Shown here: piece by piece, positions 17,245 to 24,832 of the stretch | Numbering within the stretch: the stretch's first letter is position 1 | Layout: each line of letters begins with the position of its first letter | From: Streptomyces scabichelini | GTDB taxonomy: Bacteria; Actinomycetota; Actinomycetes; Streptomycetales; Streptomycetaceae | Assembly (NCBI RefSeq): GCF_011045015.1 | Contig: NZ_JAAKZY010000093.1 | Coordinates: 1-37,978 of the forward strand | Direction: 5' to 3' | Length of the DNA stretch: 37,978 nt | The notes under the pieces: generated by a model | The model's database searches: none | What the model saw: the letters and a program-made list of their open reading frames with translations, nothing else | What the model was told of the DNA's origin: nothing | Translations under genes and position numbers: made by a program

Positions 17245-17369
17245 GGATGACCTTCGTAGCGGATGATGCCGCGCTGCAGGAGGGGGACGGCGGCTTTCCC
17301 GGGATCGTACCGGTCGCGGGCCACAACTGGGCAAGCCAGGAGCCGAGTCGGCCGCCGAAGAGCGATGAC

Positions 17370-17402
17370 GGGGTGTGATCTTCTTCTCGAGGAAAACACC
17401 CC
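17370..17402 (-). terminator. Possible terminator after the ethylmalonyl-CoA operon
   Basis: GGGGTGT (17370-17376) pairs with ACACCCC (17396-17402) across a 19-nt loop. It lies just after the mcd stop at 17414 on the minus strand and before psd. The stem is only 7 bp and there is no T-run, so the call is tentative. Confidence 0.35.
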
Positions 17403-17413
17403 AATCAGCGTAT

Positions 17414-18619
17414 CTATCCCTGGAATCGATACTCTTCGAGCAGCCGGCGCCCGATGATCATTTTCTGGATCTCGGCGGTACCTTCGCCGATCAGCAGCAT
17501 CGGTGCCTCGCGGTAGAGGCGCTCGATCTCGTACTCCTTCGAGAAGCCGTAGCCGCCATGGATCCGGAACGCGTCCTCCACGACTTCCTTGCAGTATTCG
17601 GAGGCGAGGTACTTCGCCATCCCTGCCTCGAGGTCGTTTCGCTCTCCTGAGTCCTTTTTGCGTGCTGCATTCACCATCATCGCATGGGCGGCCTCGACCT
17701 TGGTGGCCATCTCCGCCAGCTTGAACTGGATGGCCTGATGCTGGGCGATCGGCTTGCCGAAAGTGTGACGCTGCTGGGCATACGAGACACCGAGCTCGAA
17801 TGCACGCTGAGCGACGCCACAGCCACGCGCCGCCACATTCACGCGGCCGACTTCGACCCCGTCCATCATTTGGTAAAAGCCTCGGCCCGTAACGCCACCA
17901 AGTACGCGATTGGCCGGAATTCGCAGGTCGGCCATGATGAGCTCGGTGGTGTCGACACCCTTGTAGCCCATCTTGTCGATCTTCCCCGGGATGGTCAGGC
18001 CGGGCTGGACCTCACCGAAGCCGGGCTCCTTCTCGATCAGGAAGGTCGTCATCGACTTGTGGGGCGCGGTGCCCTCCGGGTGTCCTTCGTCACTCTTCAC
18101 GAGAACGGCCACCAGCGTCGACGTACCGCCGTTGGTCAGCCACATCTTCTGGCCGTTCAGGACGTACTCGTCGCCGTCCTTGACCGCCTTCGACGTGATC
18201 GCCGAAACGTCCGAGCCGAGTCCCGGCTCGGACATGGAGAACGCGCCGCGGATCTCGCCGAGCGCCATCTTCGGCAGGAAGTAGTCCTTCTGCTCCTGCG
18301 TGCCGTGCTGCTTGAGCATGTACGCCACAATGAAGTGGGTGTTGATGATGCCGGAGACCGACATCCAGCCGCGCGAGAGTTCCTCCACGCACAGTGCGTA
18401 CGTGAGGAGCGATTCGCCCAGACCCCCGTACTCCTCGGGGATCATCAGCCCGAAGAGGCCCAACTCCTTGAGGCCGTCGACGATCTGCTGCGGGTACTCG
18501 TCGCGGTGCTCCAGCTCGGTCGCGACCGGGATGATCTCCTTGTCCACGAAGTCCCGGACGGTGGCCAGGATCTCCTGCTGGATGTCGGTCAGACCGGCGG
18601 TCTGGGCGAGTCGCGCCAT
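17414..18619 (-). CDS. mcd: Acyl-CoA dehydrogenase, probably (2S)-methylsuccinyl-CoA dehydrogenase
   Basis: FAD-dependent acyl-CoA dehydrogenase, 401 aa, with the standard helical N-domain, the FAD-binding FSMSEPGLGSDVSAI segment (about 150), WLTNGG, and the C-domain RIHGGYGFSKEYEIERLYREAP. GEGTAEIQ near the C-terminus is in the place of the family's catalytic region. Placement as last gene of ccr-ecm-mcl-mch argues for the oxidation of methylsuccinyl-CoA to mesaconyl-CoA. It lacks the roughly 150-residue N-terminal extension of the proteobacterial Mcd (about 550 aa), which is normal for the actinobacterial form as far as I recall. By sequence alone a short-chain acyl-CoA dehydrogenase would be equally possible. 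Confidence 0.82.
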   Translation of the reverse strand: MARLAQTAGLTDIQQEILATVRDFVDKEIIPVATELEHRDEYPQQIVDGLKELGLFGLMIPEEYGGLGESLLTYALCVEELSRGWMSVSGIINTHFIVAYMLKQHGTQEQKDYFLPKMALGEIRGAFSMSEPGLGSDVSAITSKAVKDGDEYVLNGQKMWLTNGGTSTLVAVLVKSDEGHPEGTAPHKSMTTFLIEKEPGFGEVQPGLTIPGKIDKMGYKGVDTTELIMADLRIPANRVLGGVTGRGFYQMMDGVEVGRVNVAARGCGVAQRAFELGVSYAQQRHTFGKPIAQHQAIQFKLAEMATKVEAAHAMMVNAARKKDSGERNDLEAGMAKYLASEYCKEVVEDAFRIHGGYGFSKEYEIERLYREAPMLLIGEGTAEIQKMIIGRRLLEEYRFQG

Positions 18620-18621
18620 GG

Positions 18622-19134
18622 CTACTTCTCCTGCTCCTTCAGCTGGGGCCGGCCGGGCTGCTCGCCGCCGCGCTCCTTGATGTACGTCTCGGTGGGAACC
18701 ATCACCTTGCGGCGGAACACGCAGACCAGCGTGCCGTCCTGCTTGTAGCCCTTGGTCTCGACGTACACGATTCCGCGGTCCGACTTGGACTTGGAGGGCG
18801 TCTTGTCGAGGACCGTCGTCTCGCCGTAGATCGTGTCGCCGTGGAAGGTCGGCGCCACGTGCTTGAGCGACTCGATTTCCAGGTTGGCGATCGCCTTTCC
18901 GGACACGTCCGGCACGGACATGCCGAGCAGCAGCGAATAGATGTAGTTCCCCACGACGACGTTCTTCCCGAAGTCCGTCGTCTTCTCCGCATAGTTGGTG
19001 TCCATGTGGAGCGGGTGGTGGTTCATCGTCAGGAGGCAGAAGAGGTGGTCGTCGTACTCCGTGACCGTCTTTCCCGGCCAGTGCTTGTAGACCGCGCCGA
19101 CCTCGAACTCCTCGTAGGTGCGTCCGAACTGCAT
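18622..19134 (-). CDS. mch: MaoC-type hydratase, probably mesaconyl-CoA hydratase
   Basis: 170-aa hot-dog-fold hydratase adding water to mesaconyl-CoA to give beta-methylmalyl-CoA. MaoC features are the DDHLFCLLTMNHHPLHMD segment (residues about 28-45, with the catalytic Asp and His) and NYIYSLLLGMSVPDVSG. The C-terminus is charged and low complexity. ATG 19134 is the start; longer frames run through the lyase gene in another frame. It ends 2 nt before the dehydrogenase start, and begins 5 nt after the lyase stop. It is half the length of the proteobacterial two-domain Mch (about 340 aa), so it probably works as a dimer of single hot dogs. Confidence 0.82.
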   Translation of the reverse strand: MQFGRTYEEFEVGAVYKHWPGKTVTEYDDHLFCLLTMNHHPLHMDTNYAEKTTDFGKNVVVGNYIYSLLLGMSVPDVSGKAIANLEIESLKHVAPTFHGDTIYGETTVLDKTPSKSKSDRGIVYVETKGYKQDGTLVCVFRRKVMVPTETYIKERGGEQPGRPQLKEQEK

Positions 19135-19139
19135 GGTGC

Positions 19140-20105
19140 TCAGGCCTCCGGAGCTTCGAACTTGGAGGTACGGGTCATGCCGGCGGCCCGGCCCTTGCCG
19201 CTGATCACGAGCGCCATCTTGCGGCTGGCCTCGTCGATCATCTCGTCGCCGATCATCGCGGAGCCCTTCTTGCCGCCCGCCTCGGACGTGTAGTACTCGT
19301 ACGCGTCCAGGATCAGCTCGGCGTGGTCGAAGTCCTCCTGGGACGGCGAGAAGATCTCGTTGGAGGCCTCGACCTGGCCCGGGTGCAGCACCCACTTGCC
19401 GTCGAAGCCGAGGGCGGCGGCGCGCTGGGCGACCTCGCGGTAGCCGTCGACGTTGCGGATCTGCAGGTAGGGGCCGTCGATCGCCTGGAGGTTGTTGGCG
19501 CGGGCGGCCATCAGGATCTTCATCAGGATGTAGTGGTAGGCGTCGGCCGGGTAGCCGGGCGGCTGCTCGCCCACGACCAGCGACTTCATGTTGATCGATG
19601 CCATGAAGTCGGCCGGGCCGAAGATGATCGTCTCGACGCGGGGCGACGCCTGGGCGATCTCGTTGACGTTGTTGAGGCCCTGGGCGTTCTCGATCTGTGC
19701 CTCAATACCGATCTTGCCGACCTCGAAGCCCATCGTCTTCTCGATCTGCGTCAGCAGCAGGTCAAGCGCCACCACCTGCTGGGCGTCCTGGACCTTCGGC
19801 AGCATGATGCAGTCCAGGTTCGGCCCCGCGCCCTCGACGACCGTGACGACATCGCGGTACGTCCACTCCGTCGTCCAGTCGTTGACCCGCACGACCCGCG
19901 TCTTGCCCGTCCAGTCGCCCTCGTTGAGGAACTTCACGATGGTGTGCCGTGCCTCGGGCTTGGCGAGCGGCGCGCACGCGTCCTCCAGGTCGAGGAAGAC
20001 CTGGTCGGCGGGGAGGCCCTGGGCCTTCTCCAGGAAGCGCGGGTTCGAGCCGGGCACGGCCAGGCAGGAGCGCCGCGGACGGAGACGGTTGACTGGGCTG
20101 GTCAT
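19140..20105 (-). CDS. mcl: HpcH/HpaI (CitE-like) lyase, probably L-malyl-CoA/beta-methylmalyl-CoA lyase
   Basis: 321-aa TIM-barrel lyase splitting beta-methylmalyl-CoA into glyoxylate and propionyl-CoA (and malyl-CoA into glyoxylate and acetyl-CoA). It has RSCLAVPGSNPRFLEKA at the N-terminus, FLDLEDA (about 38-44) with the acidic residues that hold Mg, the PKVQDA barrel strand, IEAQIENAQGL, FGPADFMAS, and KWVLHPGQVEASNEIF near the C-terminus, all typical of CitE/Mcl proteins. ATG 20105 overlaps the ecm stop (ATGA). Operon position supports the pathway assignment over citrate lyase beta, whose partner subunits are absent. Confidence 0.87.
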   Translation of the reverse strand: MTSPVNRLRPRRSCLAVPGSNPRFLEKAQGLPADQVFLDLEDACAPLAKPEARHTIVKFLNEGDWTGKTRVVRVNDWTTEWTYRDVVTVVEGAGPNLDCIMLPKVQDAQQVVALDLLLTQIEKTMGFEVGKIGIEAQIENAQGLNNVNEIAQASPRVETIIFGPADFMASINMKSLVVGEQPPGYPADAYHYILMKILMAARANNLQAIDGPYLQIRNVDGYREVAQRAAALGFDGKWVLHPGQVEASNEIFSPSQEDFDHAELILDAYEYYTSEAGGKKGSAMIGDEMIDEASRKMALVISGKGRAAGMTRTSKFEAPEA

Positions 20106-22114
20106 GCGGGGACCTCCAGGGGGTCGAGCTTGTTCGCGATGCGGATCTCGTCGACGATGCGGCCGATGATTCCGGTGATGTCGAAGTCCTTCGGGGTGAA
20201 GACCGCGGCCACACCCGCGGCCCTGAGCTGCTCGGCGTCGCCATTAGGGATGATCCCACCGGCGATCACCGGGATGTCTGTGGCTCCGGCCACACGCAGC
20301 CGTTCGAGGACGTCGGGCACCAGCTGCGCGTGCGAGCCGGACAGGATGGACAGGCCGACCGCGTGCACGTCCTCCGCGAGGGCCGCGTCCACGATCTCCT
20401 CGGGCGTGAGCCGGATGCCCTGGTAGACGACTTCGAAGCCGGCGTCCCGGGCCCGCACCGCGATCTGCTCGGCGCCGTTGGAGTGCCCGTCGAGGCCCGG
20501 CTTGCCGACCAGGAAGCGGAGCTTGCCGACACCGAGGTCGCGGGCGGTCAGGTCCACCTGGCGGCGTACGAGCGCGAGCGCGGTGCCCTCCTCGGCCGCC
20601 ACCGCGACCGGCGCCGACGAGACTCCGGTGGGTGCGCGGAACTCGCCGAACACCTCGCGCAGGGCTCCGGCCCACTCGCCGGTGGTGACCCCCGCACGGG
20701 CGCACTCGAGAGTGGCCTCCATGAGGTTGTCGGTCCTGCCCGCCGCTTCTTTCAGCCGCTCCAGCGCCGTTTCCGCACGCGGCTGGTCGCGCGCGTCGCG
20801 CCACTCCCTCAGGGCCCGTACGACACGTTCCTCGACCGTCGGGTCGGCCGTGTGGATCGCCGTGTCCAGGTCGGCCGTCAAGGGGTTCGGCTCGGTCGTC
20901 TCGTAGATGTTGACGCCGACGATCTTCTCTTGACCGGACTCGATACGAGCCCTGCGCTCGGCGTGCGAGGCGACGAGCTGCGACTTCAGGTAGCCCGACT
21001 CGACGGCCGCCATCGCGCCGCCCATCTCCTGGATGCGGTCGATCTCGGCGAGCGACTCCTCGACGAGGGTGGCCACCTTGGCCTCGACGACGTGCGAGCC
21101 CTCGAAGATGTCCTCGTACTCCAGCAGGTCGCTCTCGTACGCGAGCACCTGCTGCATGCGCAGGGACCACTGCTGGTCCCAGGGACGGGGCAGGCCCAAC
21201 GCCTCGTTCCAGGCAGGCAGTTGCACGGCACGCGCGCGTGCGTCCTTCGAGAGGGTCACGGCCAGCATCTCGAGCACGATCCGCTGGATGTTGTTCTCCG
21301 GCTGGGCCTCGGTCAGCCCGAGGGAGTTGACCTGGACGCCATACCGGAAACGCCGGTGCTTCGGGTTCTCGATCCCGTACCGCTCGCGCGTGATCCTGTC
21401 CCAGATGCGGCCGAACGCCCGCATCTTGCACATCTCCTCGATGAAGCGGACGCCCGCGTTCACGAAGAAGGAGATGCGCGCGACGACGTCGCCCTTGCGG
21501 TCCTCGGCGATCTGACCGGATGCGAACACCGCGTCGAGTACGGCGATCGCGGTGGACATCGCGTACGCGATCTCCTGGACCGGAGTGGCCCCCGCCTCCT
21601 GCAGGTGGTAGCTGCAGATGTTGATCGGGTTCCACTTGGGGATGTTGTTGACCGTGTAGCAGATCATGTCCGTCGTCAGACGGAGCGAAGGCACCGGCGG
21701 GAAGACATGCGTGCCCCGCGACAGGTACTCCTTCACGATGTCGTTCTGCGTCGTCCCCTGGAGCTCGGTGATCTCCGCGCCATGCTCCTCGGCAACGACC
21801 TGGTAGAGCGCCAGCAGCCACATGGCGGTGGCGTTGATGGTCATCGAGGTGTTCATCTGCTCCAGGGGGATGTCCTGGAACAGCCGGCGCATGTCACCTA
21901 CGTGCGAGACCGGGACACCGACCCGGCCGACCTCGCCGCGGGCGAGGATGTGGTCGGGGTCGTAGCCGGTCTGCGTCGGCAGGTCGAACGCGACCGACAG
22001 ACCCGTCTGGCCCTTGGCGAGGTTGCGCCGGTACAGCTCGTTGGACGCCTCGGCCGTGGAGTGACCGGCGTACGTCCGCATGAGCCAAGGCCGGTCTTTC
22101 TTACGCTCGGTCAT
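20102..22114 (-). CDS. ecm: Ethylmalonyl-CoA mutase (MeaA), B12-dependent
   Basis: 670-aa adenosylcobalamin enzyme converting (2R)-ethylmalonyl-CoA to methylsuccinyl-CoA. The N-terminal substrate barrel begins at RPWLMRTYAGHSTAEASNELYRRN and includes FDLPTQTGYDPDH and MNTSMTINATAMWLLALY. The C-terminal cobalamin domain has the DxHxxG motif as GLDGHSNG with His544 as lower ligand, followed by GSHAQLVPDVL and the glycine strand VIAGGIIPNGD. A single polypeptide carrying both domains, directly after ccr, is typical of MeaA/Ecm rather than methylmalonyl-CoA mutase, which usually has a partner subunit in Streptomyces. ATG 22114 starts 3 nt after the ccr stop. Confidence 0.92.
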   Translation of the reverse strand: MTERKKDRPWLMRTYAGHSTAEASNELYRRNLAKGQTGLSVAFDLPTQTGYDPDHILARGEVGRVGVPVSHVGDMRRLFQDIPLEQMNTSMTINATAMWLLALYQVVAEEHGAEITELQGTTQNDIVKEYLSRGTHVFPPVPSLRLTTDMICYTVNNIPKWNPINICSYHLQEAGATPVQEIAYAMSTAIAVLDAVFASGQIAEDRKGDVVARISFFVNAGVRFIEEMCKMRAFGRIWDRITRERYGIENPKHRRFRYGVQVNSLGLTEAQPENNIQRIVLEMLAVTLSKDARARAVQLPAWNEALGLPRPWDQQWSLRMQQVLAYESDLLEYEDIFEGSHVVEAKVATLVEESLAEIDRIQEMGGAMAAVESGYLKSQLVASHAERRARIESGQEKIVGVNIYETTEPNPLTADLDTAIHTADPTVEERVVRALREWRDARDQPRAETALERLKEAAGRTDNLMEATLECARAGVTTGEWAGALREVFGEFRAPTGVSSAPVAVAAEEGTALALVRRQVDLTARDLGVGKLRFLVGKPGLDGHSNGAEQIAVRARDAGFEVVYQGIRLTPEEIVDAALAEDVHAVGLSILSGSHAQLVPDVLERLRVAGATDIPVIAGGIIPNGDAEQLRAAGVAAVFTPKDFDITGIIGRIVDEIRIANKLDPLEVPA

Positions 22115-22117
22115 CTG

Positions 22118-23455
22118 TCACACGTTCCGGAAGCGGTTGATGGCGTCGACGTGGCGGGCGCGCTTCTCCTCGTCGCGCACGCCCAGGCCCTCGCGGGGCG
22201 CGAGGGCGAGTACGCCCACCTTGCCCTGATGGAGGTTGCGGTGCACGTCGTACGCGGCCTGCCCGGTCTCCTCCAGCGCGTACACCTTGGAGAGCGTCGG
22301 GTGGATCTTGCCCTTCGCGATGAGCCGGTTGGCCTCCCAGGCCTCGCGGTAGTTGGCGAAGTGTGAGCCGATGATGCGCTTCAGGGACATCCACAGGTAG
22401 CGGTTGTCGTACTCGTGGTTGTAGCCCGAGGTGGAGGCACAGGTGACGATCGTGCCGCCCTTGCGCGTGACGTAGACGGAGGCCCCGAAGGTCTCGCGGC
22501 CCGGGTGCTCGAAGACGATGTCGACGTCTTCACCACCCGTCAGTTCACGGATGCGCTTGCCGAAGCGCTTCCACTCGCGCGGGTCCTGGTGGTGCTCGTC
22601 CTTCCAGAACTTGTAGTCCTCGGCGGTGCGGTCGATGATCGCCTCGGCGCCCATCGAGCGGCAGATCTCCGCCTTCTGGGGCGAGGACACGACGCAGATG
22701 GGGTTGGCGCCGCCCGCGAGCGCGAACTGCGTGGCGTACGAGCCGAGTCCACCGCTCGCGCCCCAGATGAGGACGTTGTCGCCCTGCTTCATGTCGGCGC
22801 CGTTGCGGGACACCAGCTGCCGGTAGGCGGTGGAGTTGACCAGTCCCGGAGCGGCCGCCTCCTCCCAGCTCAGGTGGTCGGGCTTCGGCATCAGCTGGTT
22901 GGACTTGACGAGTGCGATCTCCGCCAGGCCGCCGAAGTTGGTCTCGAAGCCCCAGATGCGCTGCTCGGGGTCGAGCATCGTGTCGTTGTGGCCGTCGGAC
23001 GACTCCAGCTCGACCGACAGACAGTGCGCGACGACCTCGTCACCGGGGTGCCAGGCGTTCACGCCGGGACCGGTGCGCAGGACGACGCCCGCGAGGTCGG
23101 AGCCGATGATGTGGTACGGCAGGTCGTGGCGCTTGGTGAGCTCGGAGAGCTTGCCGTACCGCTCCAGGAAGCCGAAGGTCGGCAGCGGCTCGAAGATCGA
23201 GGTCCACACCGAGTTGTAGTTGACCGAGGAGGCCATGACAGCCACCAGGGCCTCGCCCGGGCCGAGTTCCGGCACCGGCACGTCGTCCAGGTGGATCGAC
23301 TTGCGGGGGTCCTTGTCGCGGGTGGTGAGGTCCGCGAACATCTCGGTCTCGTCCTTGTGCACGGTGATCGCGCGGTACGACTCGGGGAGCGGCAGAGCGG
23401 CGAAGTCGGCGGACGTGGCTGACTGCGACTGAATCGCGTCCAGGATTTCCTTCAC
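22118..23455 (-). CDS. ccr: Crotonyl-CoA carboxylase/reductase
   Basis: 445-aa NADPH-dependent enzyme of the MDR superfamily that reduces and carboxylates crotonyl-CoA to ethylmalonyl-CoA. The four residues that hold CO2 in the characterised Kitasatospora enzyme occur here at the same numbers: Asn81 (SVNYNSVW), Phe170-Glu171 (WGFETNFGG) and His365 (GSHFANYR). The nucleotide-binding motif is WGASGGLGSYATQFAL at about 231-246. The start is GTG 23455 with CGGAGG at 23463-23468 on the minus strand. It is the first gene of a five-gene operon and is preceded by a 425-nt region with promoter-like and palindromic elements. Confidence 0.96.
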   Translation of the reverse strand: MKEILDAIQSQSATSADFAALPLPESYRAITVHKDETEMFADLTTRDKDPRKSIHLDDVPVPELGPGEALVAVMASSVNYNSVWTSIFEPLPTFGFLERYGKLSELTKRHDLPYHIIGSDLAGVVLRTGPGVNAWHPGDEVVAHCLSVELESSDGHNDTMLDPEQRIWGFETNFGGLAEIALVKSNQLMPKPDHLSWEEAAAPGLVNSTAYRQLVSRNGADMKQGDNVLIWGASGGLGSYATQFALAGGANPICVVSSPQKAEICRSMGAEAIIDRTAEDYKFWKDEHHQDPREWKRFGKRIRELTGGEDVDIVFEHPGRETFGASVYVTRKGGTIVTCASTSGYNHEYDNRYLWMSLKRIIGSHFANYREAWEANRLIAKGKIHPTLSKVYALEETGQAAYDVHRNLHQGKVGVLALAPREGLGVRDEEKRARHVDAINRFRNV

Positions 23456-23476
23456 GGTGTTGCCTCCGGCGAAGCG

Positions 23477-23494
23477 AGCGCTCGGGGGAGCGCT
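23477..23494 (-). other. Leader hairpin before ccr
   Basis: AGCGCTC-GGGG-GAGCGCT, a perfect 7-bp stem with 4-nt loop, lies about 9 nt upstream of the ccr ribosome-binding site. In the ccr transcript it would form just before the site and could influence translation or message stability. No known riboswitch is recognised. Confidence 0.35.
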
Positions 23495-23685
23495 TGAGGG
23501 TTACGTCGGGGTGGTTGCTGCTGGTGTGAGGCGTGCCGTCGGTTCGGCGAGGGTGGTGCTCGGCAGCGCTTTGTGGCGCGGAAGGTTGCCTGTGACGCAG
23601 GCGTCCGGGCGCGCTCGCCTGGGGAGGCTTGCGGGGACAGCCGGCGTACGAATGTGCTCTGCACGCCGGCCGCCCGGACACTTTC

Positions 23686-23714
23686 AAGGTATGGCACGCC
23701 GTGTCATCGGGCAA
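23686..23714 (-). promoter_or_regulatory. Candidate ccr promoter
   Basis: On the minus strand TTGCCC (23714-23709) and TACCTT (23691-23686) are separated by exactly 17 nt, giving a sigma-70-like promoter with a leader of about 225 nt before ccr. The 425-nt region 23456-23880 holds no gene I can support. Confidence 0.35.
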
Positions 23715-23727
23715 GGCACGGAGTGCC
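23715..23727. promoter_or_regulatory. Palindrome next to candidate ccr -35
   Basis: GGCAC-GGA-GTGCC abuts the candidate -35 box. A second short palindrome TTACGTAA lies at 23752-23759 in an AT-rich patch. Either could bind the TetR regulator encoded just upstream; this is inference from position and symmetry. Confidence 0.35.
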
Positions 23728-23812
23728 AGAAATTGCTCTCAGGTGAAATCTTTACGTAACAAATGAGCGATGATCGATCGATTGGCTTCGCAAAGGTGCT
23801 CTGACGTGCCAA

Positions 23813-23838
23813 AACGGCCACCCGATCGGGTGGCCGTT
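23813..23838 (-). terminator. Intrinsic terminator of the tetR gene
   Basis: A fully palindromic 26-mer, AACGGCCACCC-GATC-GGGTGGCCGTT, followed on the minus strand by further T residues (TT, giving a TTTT run). It lies 42 nt after the tetR stop and separates tetR from the ccr promoter. Confidence 0.85.
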
Positions 23839-23880
23839 CTCACCGGAGCAGCGAGACAGCGGGCAGCGGAGCAGCGGGGC

Positions 23881-24690
23881 TCAGCGTTCCCGCAGTGCCT
23901 CTTCGATGGTCCGCATGACCTCGTCGAGCGGGGCGTCCGTGCGGGCCACCGTCACCAGGACCTCGCCCTGTGACGCGACCGAGGCCGGCGCCGAGCGAGG
24001 CGCGGTCTCACGCCCCACCCCGATCCCCGTGCCGAAGGTCTTGCGGACTATGGCGAACGCGTGGTCCAGCTGCGCCTCCACATCGCCCTGCCCGCCGGCC
24101 CGCAGCCACCGCCGCAGTACGTGGTTGTGCGCCGTGACCACGGCCGACGCGGCGACCTCCGCGAGCAGCGGATCGTCGTTCGCGTCGTCGTCGTGCGCGT
24201 GCTCGTCGAAGTGCCCCAGCAGATACCGCGTGAACAGCCGCTCGTACCGCGCCACGGACGCGATCTCCGCCTCCCGCAGCGTCGGCACCTCACGCGTCAG
24301 CTTGTACCGCGACACCGAGATCTCCGGCCGGGCCGCGTACATCTTCATGACTTCCTTGATGCCGCGGCACACCGTGTCGAGCGGATGCTCGTGCGCCGGC
24401 GCGGCGTTCAGCACCGCCTCGGCCCGGACCAACGTGTCGTCGTGATCGGGAAAGATCGCCTCTTCCTTGGAGCGGAAGTGCCGGAAGAAGGTGCGCCGGG
24501 CGACTCCGGCCGCGGCGGCGATCTCGTCGACGGTCGTCGCTTCGTAGCCCTTGGTCGCGAACAGTTCCATTGCCGCGGCCGCCAGTTCTCGGCGCATCTT
24601 GAGCCGCTGCGCGGCGGCGCGACTGCCTGCGGCACTTTCCGGTGCGTCGGGCGTAGCTGGTGTACGGGAGGACCTGACGGGCTGGGACAT
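23881..24690 (-). CDS. TetR-family transcriptional regulator
   Basis: 269-aa regulator with an unstructured N-terminal tail of about 28 residues, then the TetR DNA-binding domain: LKMRRELAAAAMELFATKGYEATTV and the recognition helix region DEIAAAAGVARRTFFRHFRSKEEAIF (about 55-80). The C-terminal ligand domain is about 180 residues and not assigned. The start is ATG 24690 (MSQPVRSS); longer frames read through the GC-rich terminator region. It lies between ccr and the hydroxybutyryl-CoA dehydrogenase, both of the same pathway and same strand, so it probably controls one or both. Ligand likely an acyl-CoA, by analogy only. Confidence 0.88.
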   Translation of the reverse strand: MSQPVRSSRTPATPDAPESAAGSRAAAQRLKMRRELAAAAMELFATKGYEATTVDEIAAAAGVARRTFFRHFRSKEEAIFPDHDDTLVRAEAVLNAAPAHEHPLDTVCRGIKEVMKMYAARPEISVSRYKLTREVPTLREAEIASVARYERLFTRYLLGHFDEHAHDDDANDDPLLAEVAASAVVTAHNHVLRRWLRAGGQGDVEAQLDHAFAIVRKTFGTGIGVGRETAPRSAPASVASQGEVLVTVARTDAPLDEVMRTIEEALRER

Positions 24691-24739
24691 GCCCCGAACG
24701 TACTGCATCTGCGCAGCGGGGCGCTCAAGACCGCCGGGT

Positions 24740-24764
24740 CTCCCCCCGTCGGCAGCGGGGGGAG
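24740..24764 (-). terminator. GC-rich hairpin after hydroxybutyryl-CoA dehydrogenase
   Basis: CTCCCCCCG (24740-24748) pairs perfectly with CGGGGGGAG (24756-24764) over a 7-nt loop. It lies about 70 nt after the stop at 24833 and before tetR. No T-run, as often in Streptomyces. Confidence 0.6.
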
Positions 24765-24832
24765 GGGCCTCGGCCGGGTCGAGCAGTCCGCCCCAGTCCG
24801 CGCGGTCCGTGAACCAGTCGCCGGGCCGCCGC

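Noticed and set aside
20330..22366. Very long plus-strand open frame opposite ecm
   Set aside because: It is the mirror of a highly conserved enzyme; such antisense frames are common in high-GC codon usage. The translation is Arg/Val/Leu/Asp-rich and matches no family.
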